A DNA stretch of 64,000 nt, from contig NZ_BOPG01000017.1 of the NCBI RefSeq assembly GCF_016863635.1, positions 1 through 64,000 on the forward strand. Reading direction: 5' to 3'. Of the stretch, positions 15,860 to 22,900 are shown one piece after another. The translations under genes and the position numbers were made by a program. Source of the stretch: Virgisporangium aurantiacum (GTDB taxonomy: Bacteria > Actinomycetota > Actinomycetes > Mycobacteriales > Micromonosporaceae). Every line of letters begins with the position of its first letter. The first letter of the stretch is position 1. Below the pieces are notes generated by a model. The model had not been told where the DNA came from. It made no database searches and saw only the letters and a program-made list of their open reading frames with translations.

Positions 15860-16657
15860 ATGCGGACGCGGGCCGAGGAGCCGGAACAGTTTCAGGACGC
15901 TCAGCTCGCCGCCGCGGCGGCGATGGGTCCCGGCGTCTCGAACCAGGCGCTGGCGTCGGGTTCGCCCGCGGCACTGATCGAACTGGCCAAGGCGGCCGGC
16001 GGGTCTCAGGCCGTGGAGGCGTTGCTGGCGAACCCCGGACGCAGCGCCGAGGGACTGGGCCGGACCGGTCCGCACGGGTCCAAGCCGCCGAGCCTGCGCG
16101 ACGGGCCGCCGATCCACCATCTGGAGTCGGAGCACGTCATCCCGTTCGCGATCGGCGCGCGGTTGTGGGAACTGCTGAGCCTGGTGCTGCCCGTCCGCGG
16201 CAGATCGGAGGACCGGAAACAGACCACGATCATGATCTATCGGGGTGCGGCCGCCCGGAAGACGAAGGTCGACCAGAAGGTCATCGAGCAGTTCAAGGCC
16301 GAGTTCGCCGCGTCCGGCCTGGCCGGCGACATGTCGGCCGAGGTGGCGTTCGCGCAGGGCGGCGGCCATGTCGGCGAGCACGGCGACGGCGGCCCGGCCC
16401 GCGCGGTACTCGCCGACATGGCCGCCGCCATCGAGGAGATCCGCGCCGACGCGGTGGAGCGGACGGTGGCCGCGGTCGCCGAGGAGAACCGCGCCGTGGA
16501 GGAGGGCTTCGACCTCTCCAACGGCGAGCGTCGCGCGGTGCCACCCGACCGCGAGCCCGACCTCCCCTCGGCCGACGAGATCGAGGCCGCGTCCGAGACC
16601 CAGTACGACGACATCATCGCCTTGGCCGAGAAGGCGGTCCGCAAGGCCGACCGCTGA
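15860..16657 (+). CDS. Unknown 265-residue protein inside the CIS locus, cargo candidate
   Basis: I do not recognise a named family. The N-terminal 90 residues are Ala/Gly-rich and flexible (QLAAAAAMGPGVSNQALASG; SPAALIELAKAAGGSQAVEA). The core (about 90-160) has HHLESEHVIPFAIGARLWEL and TTIMIYRGAAARKTKVDQKV, a paired-histidine and charged pattern that could be catalytic, and the C-terminal 90 residues are highly acidic helices. There is no signal peptide or membrane helix. It is the only plus-strand gene within the minus-strand CIS operon, transcribed from its own promoter. Soluble, signal-less proteins inside CIS loci are often cargo; this is the basis of the suggestion. A regulator or chaperone is equally possible. 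Confidence 0.7.
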   Translation: MRTRAEEPEQFQDAQLAAAAAMGPGVSNQALASGSPAALIELAKAAGGSQAVEALLANPGRSAEGLGRTGPHGSKPPSLRDGPPIHHLESEHVIPFAIGARLWELLSLVLPVRGRSEDRKQTTIMIYRGAAARKTKVDQKVIEQFKAEFAASGLAGDMSAEVAFAQGGGHVGEHGDGGPARAVLADMAAAIEEIRADAVERTVAAVAEENRAVEEGFDLSNGERRAVPPDREPDLPSADEIEAASETQYDDIIALAEKAVRKADR

Positions 16658-16662
16658 TCCGC

Positions 16663-16737
16663 GTCGATCTTGCAGTTGTGCTCGCTCTAAAACGGGGCAA
16701 GACCGGGCGAAAGGGCGGGCACAACTGCAAGATCGAC
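16663..16737. repeat. Perfect 19-bp inverted repeat between convergent genes
   Basis: Arms 16663-16681 and 16719-16737 are perfect reverse complements (outer bases GTCGATCTTGCAGTTGTG) around a 37-base loop holding AAAACGGGGCAA at 16689-16700. It lies between convergent genes and could terminate both transcripts. A sister element at 42358-42433 has the same arm sequence and the same 12-base loop core in opposite orientation, so this is a dispersed repeat family, not only a terminator. Confidence 0.85.
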
Positions 16738-16742
16738 CGGCG

Positions 16743-17435
16743 TCAGGCGGAGCGGCGGCGGCGTCGGGGAGGCGGCTCGGCCGCCGGTTCCGGCGAGGGC
16801 TCGGGCGAGGGCTCGGGCGAGGGCTCGGGCGAGGGCTCGGGCTCCGCCGACACCGCGGGCTCGGTCGGGTCGACGAACCGCGTTGCGGTGACGTCGATCT
16901 CCTGGACCGGCGGGCCGGCCTCGACGAACGCCGCCGCGTCCACCGTCGCCGTGACCACGAGGTCGAGCCCGGGCTTCAACTGCCCGCCCAGCGCCGACCA
17001 GAAGTCGGAGTTCTCCGTGCCGTCGCCGCTGCGCAGATTCACCCCGGGCAGCGGACGCACCGCCGCGAACGGCCCCTTCAGGTGGTCGACGGCGATGAAC
17101 GGGTGCAGCAGCAGCGCCGTCAGCACGCTGCCGAGCAGCGAGTGCTCGTCGCGGACCTCGGTGGTCCAGGCGGTCACCAGGTAACGGCAGTCGACCCGCG
17201 GCAGCGGTTCCCGGCGCACCCGCCGGCCGTCGTCGAGGCCCACGAGTTCCTCGCCCCACTGGCGTTCGGTGAGGTTGGGCCGCACGTCCCAGAGATAGAG
17301 GTTCACGGTCGGGCGGGAGACGCCGGCGGCCCAGTCGCCGTCGGGGGCGTCGAACACGATGTCGACCGAGCGCTGCGGCAGCGGCACGACCGCGCGCAGG
17401 AACGTCTCCAGGGACTCGTCGAGCAGATGCAGCAT
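16743..17435 (-). CDS. DUF4255/Pvc16-like CIS protein
   Basis: A 230-residue protein of the DUF4255/Pvc16 N-terminal family, thought to terminate or cap the tube and sheath at the end away from the baseplate. Family features: MLHLLDESLETFLRAVVPLP, VDIVFDAPDGDW, PTVNLYLWDVRPN, DCRYLVTAWTTEVRDEHSLL. The C-terminus is a tandem SPEP array ending in a run of arginines. It starts on the last base of the ATPase stop codon (TGATG), so the two are co-translated. Confidence 0.9.
   Translation of the reverse strand: MLHLLDESLETFLRAVVPLPQRSVDIVFDAPDGDWAAGVSRPTVNLYLWDVRPNLTERQWGEELVGLDDGRRVRREPLPRVDCRYLVTAWTTEVRDEHSLLGSVLTALLLHPFIAVDHLKGPFAAVRPLPGVNLRSGDGTENSDFWSALGGQLKPGLDLVVTATVDAAAFVEAGPPVQEIDVTATRFVDPTEPAVSAEPEPSPEPSPEPSPEPSPEPAAEPPPRRRRRSA
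16792..16842 (-). repeat. 12-bp tandem repeat encoding SPEP units
   Basis: A 12-base unit (GGCGAGGGCTCG on the plus strand) is repeated about four times with no base changes, encoding SPEP tetrapeptides near the C-terminus of the Pvc16-like protein. Perfect units suggest recent slippage; the copy number may vary between strains. Twelve bases keep the frame. Confidence 0.85.
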
Positions 17436-19345
17436 CAGTCGACCAGCTCGAAGTAGCGTTCGAACTCGGCCTCGGTCCGCAACCGGCCCATTTTCTGGAA
17501 CTCCCGCTTCATGGCCAGCACAGCATGCCTCATCGTGATGGCGGTGTCGTCGTCGGCCGCCAGGAACGCCGCGCCCAGCGCCGCATTGCGGATGATGCCG
17601 CCGCTCACCTTGAACTGCCGGGCCAGGAAATCAAGATCAAGATCGGCGACGGGCGCAGCCGCCGGGAACGCCCGCGACCAGATCAGTTTGCGCTCCGGCT
17701 CCTCGGGCAGCGTGAAGTCGATCGCGACCGAGATGCGGCGCAGGAACGCCTGGTCGATGTTGCGCTGCAGGTTGGTGGCGAGCACGACGAGCCCGTCGTA
17801 CGTCTCCAGCCGCTGCAACAGGTACGCCACCTCGATGTTGGCGTACCGGTCGTGCGCGTCGCTCACCTCGGACCGCTTGCCGAACAGCGCGTCGGCCTCG
17901 TCGAAGAACAGCACCAGGTCGCCGGCGGCCGCGGCGCCGAAGATGCGTTCGAGGTTCTTCTCCGTCTCGCCGATGTACTTGCTGACGACCGCCGACAGGT
18001 CCACCTTGTACAGATCCAGCCCGAGGACGCCGGCGACCACCTCCGCCGCGAGCGTCTTGCCGGTGCCGGACGGCCCGGCGAACAGCGCCACCACGCCGGT
18101 CGACGGCACCGGCGGGAACCCCCACTGCCCGTACACCACGTCGCGGCGCCGGTGCCGAACCGCCAGTTCACGCAATTGGCGCACGTCGTCGGGGGGGAGG
18201 ACGAGATCCTCCCAGCCGCGCCGCGGGCGGATGCGCACCGCCACGCCGTCGAGGTGGCCGCCGGCGAGGCGCCGCACCGCCGGCGAGAGCTCGCCGTTCT
18301 CGGCCGCCGCGGCGACCAGCCGCAACTGGTCCCGGCTCAGGCGGTACTGCGGATCCGGCCCGCGCCCGAGCAGCCGCTGCCAGTCGGCCTCGTCGGCCTC
18401 GCCACTGGCGACCCGCACCTCCCGGTACGGCAGCGCGGGGATCGAGTCGAGCGGCTGCTCCAGCGCCGAACACAACACCCACCGCAGATGCGTGGCCCGG
18501 GTGATCGCGTCCCGCGCGGCCGCGTCCAGCGGGCGCTCAAGATCGAGGACGACCACAGCACCGCCGATCGTCGCCTCGCGCACGAGTGCGGTCCACCCGG
18601 CGGCGTCGGCCGGCACCGGAGACTCGACCCTGGCCGCTTCCGGCCATCGTTCCACCACGGTGCGGAGCCTGCTCTGCGCGTCACCGCCGTTGATGAGAAC
18701 GAGCTCCGACGAAGCGCGACCGACCGCGCGGCCGGGACCGACGACGGCGCCGGGCGGGAGGGCCGGGTCGGCGGACCCGTCGCCGCGCAGGTGCCAGACC
18801 ACGCGCGGCGGCGGCGCGCAGACGCGGGTGGCCCACGCTCCGGTGCCGGAGATCTCGACCAGCGCGGCCCGCAGCAGTGACGCGTCGGGTGCCACCGCCT
18901 TCTCGGCGGGGTGGCCGGGGTCGTTGAGGATCCGGGCGAGGCTGCCGAGGGTGAGCTGCGGCAGGTGAACGGAGTCCTGCAGGTAGGCGACCAGCCGCTG
19001 GCGGGCGGCGCTCATCTCGACGGCCACCACCAGCGCGAGTACCTCGGCCTCCTCCGCGTCGAGGCCGGCGGTGCGGCACAGGGTCGCGAAGCGGTCGTCA
19101 CCGTCGAGCGACTCGGAGAACGCTTTCCGGGCGGCCGCGAGCGGTTCCGCCACCGTCGCCCGCACCGGTTCGACCGCCGCCGGATCGGGGCCGTCGAGGC
19201 CGGGCAGGCCACGGAGCACGCGGTCGAGATCGTCGACGGCGACGTAGAGACCGGCGAAGTCGCGCGGCGGACGCCCCTCCGCCACCCGGCACACCAGCGC
19301 CTCGCGTTGCAGCAGGAGATCCGCGAGGACCAACCAGGGGCTCAA
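17435..19345 (-). CDS. AAA+ ATPase of the contractile injection system
   Basis: A 636-residue AAA+ ATPase of the Pvc15 type, conserved in all extracellular CIS and thought to assemble or remodel particles. Walker A GPSGTGKT at about 423-430, Walker B LVLFFDEADALFG at about 476-488, sensor/arginine region ATNLQRNIDQAFLRRISVAI. The N-terminal 400 residues hold a second, degenerate ATPase-like part. Translation probably starts at TTG 19345, directly after the LuxR stop (TAG then TTG). The order regulator, ATPase, Pvc16 suggests one transcript. Confidence 0.92.
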   Translation of the reverse strand: MSPWLVLADLLLQREALVCRVAEGRPPRDFAGLYVAVDDLDRVLRGLPGLDGPDPAAVEPVRATVAEPLAAARKAFSESLDGDDRFATLCRTAGLDAEEAEVLALVVAVEMSAARQRLVAYLQDSVHLPQLTLGSLARILNDPGHPAEKAVAPDASLLRAALVEISGTGAWATRVCAPPPRVVWHLRGDGSADPALPPGAVVGPGRAVGRASSELVLINGGDAQSRLRTVVERWPEAARVESPVPADAAGWTALVREATIGGAVVVLDLERPLDAAARDAITRATHLRWVLCSALEQPLDSIPALPYREVRVASGEADEADWQRLLGRGPDPQYRLSRDQLRLVAAAAENGELSPAVRRLAGGHLDGVAVRIRPRRGWEDLVLPPDDVRQLRELAVRHRRRDVVYGQWGFPPVPSTGVVALFAGPSGTGKTLAAEVVAGVLGLDLYKVDLSAVVSKYIGETEKNLERIFGAAAAGDLVLFFDEADALFGKRSEVSDAHDRYANIEVAYLLQRLETYDGLVVLATNLQRNIDQAFLRRISVAIDFTLPEEPERKLIWSRAFPAAAPVADLDLDFLARQFKVSGGIIRNAALGAAFLAADDDTAITMRHAVLAMKREFQKMGRLRTEAEFERYFELVD

Positions 19346-20008
19346 CTAGATCGCGCCCTCGCGTGTCGCGAGCGCCACGGCCTGCGCGCGGGTGCGGGCG
19401 TTCAACTTGGTGAGGACGTCGTGCACGACATTCTTCACCGTACGTTCAGAGAACCGCAGGTCCTCGGCGATGCCGCGGGTGTCGTGCCCGTCGGCGAGCA
19501 GGCGCAGCACCGACCGCTCGCGGTCGTTGAGGCCGCCCGGACCCAGGTTCGACGCCTTCACGACGTGCGCCAGCAGCCGGGTGAGCAGGTCGCCGGGCAG
19601 CGTCACCGCGCCGGCCACCACCGCGCGCACGCTGGCCACCAGCTTCTCCGGCGTGAGCTGGTCGTGCGGCAGCACCGCGCCGACCCCGGCGTCGACGATC
19701 TCCCGGACCTGCTGCTCGGTGGGCTCGCGCACCGTCGCCACCAGCTTCGTGGGGGTCCCGCTGATCAGCCGCACCGCGCGCCGCAGCGACGCTCCCTCGA
19801 CCTCGAACACCAGCACGTCGAGACCGACGAGGTTCGGCTCGGGCATGAGCCCGCCGCTCTCGCCGCGCACCACGAACCCCGACTGCTGGAGACAGGCGCC
19901 CATCCCACGCCGAACGATCGCGTGACGATCGTCGATCCACACCGACGGAGGCTTACCCGCCTGCACCTTCACCTCCCGCGCAGGTGCCGGCATCCGGTGC
20001 CCCCTCAC
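19346..20008 (-). CDS. LuxR-family regulator with degenerate receiver
   Basis: A 220-residue NarL/LuxR-type regulator. The N-terminal 130 residues look like a receiver (VWIDDRHAIVRRGMGACLQQ), but the phospho-acceptor strand reads GLDVLVFEVEG with Glu where Asp is expected. The C-terminus (about 150-215) is a full LuxR helix-turn-helix (LNDRERSVLRLLADGHDTRG, then RFSERTVKNVVHDVLTKLNA). It is the first gene of the ATPase branch of the CIS locus and is divergent to the hydrolase gene, so it is the natural candidate regulator of both. The start may be the ATG at 20008 or the internal ATG five codons later (MPAPAREV). No histidine kinase is nearby. Confidence 0.85.
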   Translation of the reverse strand: MRGHRMPAPAREVKVQAGKPPSVWIDDRHAIVRRGMGACLQQSGFVVRGESGGLMPEPNLVGLDVLVFEVEGASLRRAVRLISGTPTKLVATVREPTEQQVREIVDAGVGAVLPHDQLTPEKLVASVRAVVAGAVTLPGDLLTRLLAHVVKASNLGPGGLNDRERSVLRLLADGHDTRGIAEDLRFSERTVKNVVHDVLTKLNARTRAQAVALATREGAI

Positions 20009-20271
20009 ACCGCCGACACGCCCCGAATTACCAGCCGCTATTCAACAACATCGAGGCCAGCCCTTCCGGGCAACAAGTTCGGACCCCGGGCGCAACGCCG
20101 TCGTCAGCCCCCCGGTGAGGCGGAACCTTACACCGATCGATACGAGGTGAACGATCCCCTTCTCGGGCAACATGAGCTGTCGGATCCGGGCGTCGATCCG
20201 GCTCGATTCGCGACGCCCGGGGCCCGCACAGGCCGGCCGGATGCTTCGACACAGGCGCTAGCCTTCATGAC
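20009..20271. promoter_or_regulatory. Divergent region between LuxR regulator and hydrolase
   Basis: This 263-base gap holds no gene. A motif CCCTTC(T)CGGGCAACA occurs twice in the same orientation, with GGGCAACA at 20068-20075 and 20165-20172, each followed by a GGA...CCGGGCG block, a 97-base period. TAGCCT at 20259-20264 sits seven bases before the hydrolase ATG at 20272 and resembles a leaderless -10 box. The repeats are candidate binding sites for the LuxR protein. Confidence 0.4.
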
Positions 20272-21750
20272 ATGCGTAGGTATTCGGCCGAACAGATCTA
20301 CGGCTTCTGCCGCATGGCGGGTTTCAGCCCGGACGAGTCCGCGACGTTCACCGCGATCGCGCTGGCCGAGTCCGGTGGCAACAGCCAGGCCCACAACCCG
20401 CATGGGGAGGACTCGAAGGGTCTCTTCCAGATCAACGCGCGCGCCCACCCCGGGCTCGACCGCAAGTACGACCTGTACGACCCGCAGCAGAACGCGCGGG
20501 CGGCGTTCGAGGTGTCGGCGGGCGGCTCCGACGCGTCACCCTGGACCGTGACGCACGGCAGCGGCAGTGCCCGGTACCTCATGTACAGGGACGCCGCCCA
20601 GGCCGCGGCCGTCGCCTACGGCGACGGGCCGGGTCTCGGCGTCTGGACCGGCACCCCGGGCTACGGTCACCGGCTCGACGCCGGCGACGACGCGGGCGCC
20701 GGCGTGGGTGTGCACGCGATGAACGCGCCCACCGGCACCGGCACCCCGGGCGGCGACACGGCGCTCACCCGGTTCCTCGAGGTGTCACAGGCACAGGTCG
20801 GCGACCGGTACATCTTCGGCGCCGAGGTGAAGAACCTCGACGACCCGAACCCCGACGCGTTCGACTGCTCCGAGCTCACCCAGTGGGCCGCCCACCAGGC
20901 GGGCGTCACGATCCCCGACGGCGCGGCCGGCCAGTACCGGTACCTCCAGAAGATGGGCCTGCTGATCCCGGTGGAGGAGGCCAAGAACACCCCCGGCGCG
21001 CTGCTGTTCCACTTCGCCAGCGATCCGGTCGGTGGCAAGGGCGAGCCCGGGGTGGCGCACGTGGCGATCAGCACCGGCGACGGGCACACGACGATCGAGG
21101 CGAAGAACTCGAAGGCCGGCGTGGTCAACGGCGAGATCGGCAACCGGTTCAACTACGCGGCGATCATCCCCGGCATCTCCGACGGGAATCCGGCCGCACT
21201 CGCCACCGTGCCGGCGGCAGCGGCCGCGGCGCCCGACACCGTGCAGGTGGCGCTCGGCGGCATGGACTCCGACCACGACGGGCTCACCGACGCCCTGGAA
21301 CGCCGGATGGGGCTCGACCCGCTGCGGTCCGACACCGACGGCGACAACCTGGCCGACGGGCACGAGCTCGTCACCAGTCTCACCAACCCCCGCCGCGGCG
21401 ACACCGACGGCGACGGCCTCAACGACGCGTTCGAACTCGCGCGCGGGCTCGACCCGCTCTCCGCCGACACCGACCGCGACGGTCACCTCGACGGCGCCTT
21501 CGGCCAGACCCCCGGCGACTCCGACCTCGACGGCCTCGACGACGCGCTGGAGATGAACCTCGGCCTGAACCCGCAACTCGCCGACTCCGACAACGACGGG
21601 TTCGGCGACGCGCTCGAACTGCACTCCAACGCCGACCCGCTCGACGGCCAGGTCAACCCGATCAAGCTGCTGGCCGGCGCGCGGCAGGGCGCGGTGGATC
21701 CGGACGACGCCGCCGGGCTGGACGACGACCCGAGCCCGGTGGTGCACTGA
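20272..21750 (+). CDS. Signal-less peptidoglycan hydrolase with TSP3 repeats, likely CIS cargo
   Basis: A 492-residue three-part protein. Residues 1-120 form a lysozyme-like transglycosylase domain with Glu33 in ALAESGGN and KGLFQINARAHPGLD. Residues 160-300 form an NlpC/P60-type endopeptidase with Cys199 (FDCSELTQWAAHQAG) and His263 (GVAHVAISTGDG). Residues 332-470 contain five or so thrombospondin type 3-like calcium loops (DSDHDGLTDALERRMGLDPL). It should cut both glycan strands and peptide stems of the wall. No signal peptide is present although the substrate is outside the membrane, so export by the adjacent CIS or release by lysis is implied; a similar hydrolase is encoded in the Streptomyces coelicolor CIS locus. 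It is followed by the Ig-like membrane gene after seven bases. Confidence 0.88.
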   Translation: MRRYSAEQIYGFCRMAGFSPDESATFTAIALAESGGNSQAHNPHGEDSKGLFQINARAHPGLDRKYDLYDPQQNARAAFEVSAGGSDASPWTVTHGSGSARYLMYRDAAQAAAVAYGDGPGLGVWTGTPGYGHRLDAGDDAGAGVGVHAMNAPTGTGTPGGDTALTRFLEVSQAQVGDRYIFGAEVKNLDDPNPDAFDCSELTQWAAHQAGVTIPDGAAGQYRYLQKMGLLIPVEEAKNTPGALLFHFASDPVGGKGEPGVAHVAISTGDGHTTIEAKNSKAGVVNGEIGNRFNYAAIIPGISDGNPAALATVPAAAAAAPDTVQVALGGMDSDHDGLTDALERRMGLDPLRSDTDGDNLADGHELVTSLTNPRRGDTDGDGLNDAFELARGLDPLSADTDRDGHLDGAFGQTPGDSDLDGLDDALEMNLGLNPQLADSDNDGFGDALELHSNADPLDGQVNPIKLLAGARQGAVDPDDAAGLDDDPSPVVH

Positions 21751-21757
21751 TGCCGGA

Positions 21758-22900
21758 ATGAACCTCGAGATCGTCGTCCCGAAATCCGCCGTCACCGTCT
21801 CACCCGGCGTCGAGACCCGCGTGCGCATCCAGGTATCCAACAACGGCGATGAACGCATGCCGGTGCGGATCGGCGTGGTGCGCGGCCGGGTCGCCGGGTG
21901 GGCGCAGGCCGAACCCGCGGTGGTCGCGGCCGGTCCCGGCGAGTCGACGAACGTCGATCTGGTGTTCCGGCCACCGGCGTCGGTGACCCCGCAGGCCACG
22001 TTGCAGCCGTTCACCGTGCAGGCCGAGGACCTGAGCACCGGGTTCGTCGCGGCGCGGGCGACCGGGCTGCTCGCGGTCTCCGCGCCGTTGACCCTGACGG
22101 CGGCGCTGGCGGTGGCGCGGGTCCGGCGGCGCACGATCGCGGTGACGCTTTCGGTGTCCAATTCGGGCTCGTCGTCGGTCACGCTGGGCGTGCGGCCCAA
22201 GCTGGAGATGGCCGGCGAGGGCGGCAGGCTCGCCGACCGCGCGGCCCGTAAGGCCGCCCGCAAGGCGGAGCGGCGCGCGTCGGCGAAGCCGTCGTTGCTC
22301 GACATCGCGGCGGGCGAGTCCGGCGAGACCAGGATCATCGGACGCCCGAAGCGCGCGTTCTTCGGCGCCAGGCGGCCCTACGTCCTCACGGTGCGGTGCG
22401 TCGACGTGGTCGACGAAACGGCGTCCACCCTCGACAAGGACGCGGAGCCGCCGGCGCCGCTCGCCACGGTGACCCACGCGGGCATCGCGAAGGCCCGGCT
22501 GAGCCGGACGGCGGCGACGATCATCGGGGTGCTGCTGGTCGGGTCGCTCACGGCCGGCGGGGTGCTGGTGGCCCGGATGGGCGTGCTGCCGGAGCGGTTC
22601 AGCAACTTCACGGCGGGCCTGGCTGGCGCCTCCCCGAAGGACCCGGTGACGGTGCCGTACGCGCTCGTCGAGGTCTTCCCGATCAACAGCCGCGCCGCGG
22701 CCGAGGCCACCCGCGACCGGCTCAACTCGGCCGGCATGAACGTGCGGGTGGTCGACAGCCGCGAGTCCGGGGTGGTCTTCGACGGAGCGGAGGGTTTGAA
22801 TGTATTGATCCGCGACGGGTTCGCCACGCCCGAGGCGGTCAAGGCATACTGCGACCAGTACAAGCCGATCGCGCCCAAGTGCACGGTGGTGGCGTCATGA
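21758..22900 (+). CDS. Membrane protein with two Ig-like domains and SPOR-like tail
   Basis: A 380-residue protein, no signal peptide. Two beta-sandwich domains occupy about 1-240 (VETRVRIQVSNNGDERMPVR; IAVTLSVSNSGSSSVTLGVR), with a lysine/arginine-rich helix inserted in the second (ARKAARKAERRASAK). A transmembrane helix lies at about 250-273, then a C-terminal SPOR-like domain (VTVPYALVEVFPINSRAAAE, then RLNSAGMNVRVV). SPOR domains bind denuded glycan strands at division sites, which would place this protein where peptidoglycan is being cut. Same plan as the protein at 1891-3255. It overlaps the Hsp70 fusion by ATGA. A direct link to the hydrolase is suggested by operon structure only. Confidence 0.72.
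   Translation: MNLEIVVPKSAVTVSPGVETRVRIQVSNNGDERMPVRIGVVRGRVAGWAQAEPAVVAAGPGESTNVDLVFRPPASVTPQATLQPFTVQAEDLSTGFVAARATGLLAVSAPLTLTAALAVARVRRRTIAVTLSVSNSGSSSVTLGVRPKLEMAGEGGRLADRAARKAARKAERRASAKPSLLDIAAGESGETRIIGRPKRAFFGARRPYVLTVRCVDVVDETASTLDKDAEPPAPLATVTHAGIAKARLSRTAATIIGVLLVGSLTAGGVLVARMGVLPERFSNFTAGLAGASPKDPVTVPYALVEVFPINSRAAAEATRDRLNSAGMNVRVVDSRESGVVFDGAEGLNVLIRDGFATPEAVKAYCDQYKPIAPKCTVVAS

Noticed and set aside
1891..20008. A prophage or R-type tailocin
   Set aside because: No capsid, portal, terminase, integrase, holin, fibre or tail-tape gene; presence of AAA+ ATPase, DUF4255 and DUF4157 is specific to extracellular-type CIS.
1891..20008. A type VI secretion system
   Set aside because: Sheath is a single fused protein, no TssJ/L/M membrane complex and no ClpV; the baseplate J and gp25 set fits CIS.
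21269..21700. EF-hand calmodulin-like domain at the end of the hydrolase
   Set aside because: The DxDxDGLxDxxE loops follow each other at TSP3 spacing without the flanking helices of EF-hands.
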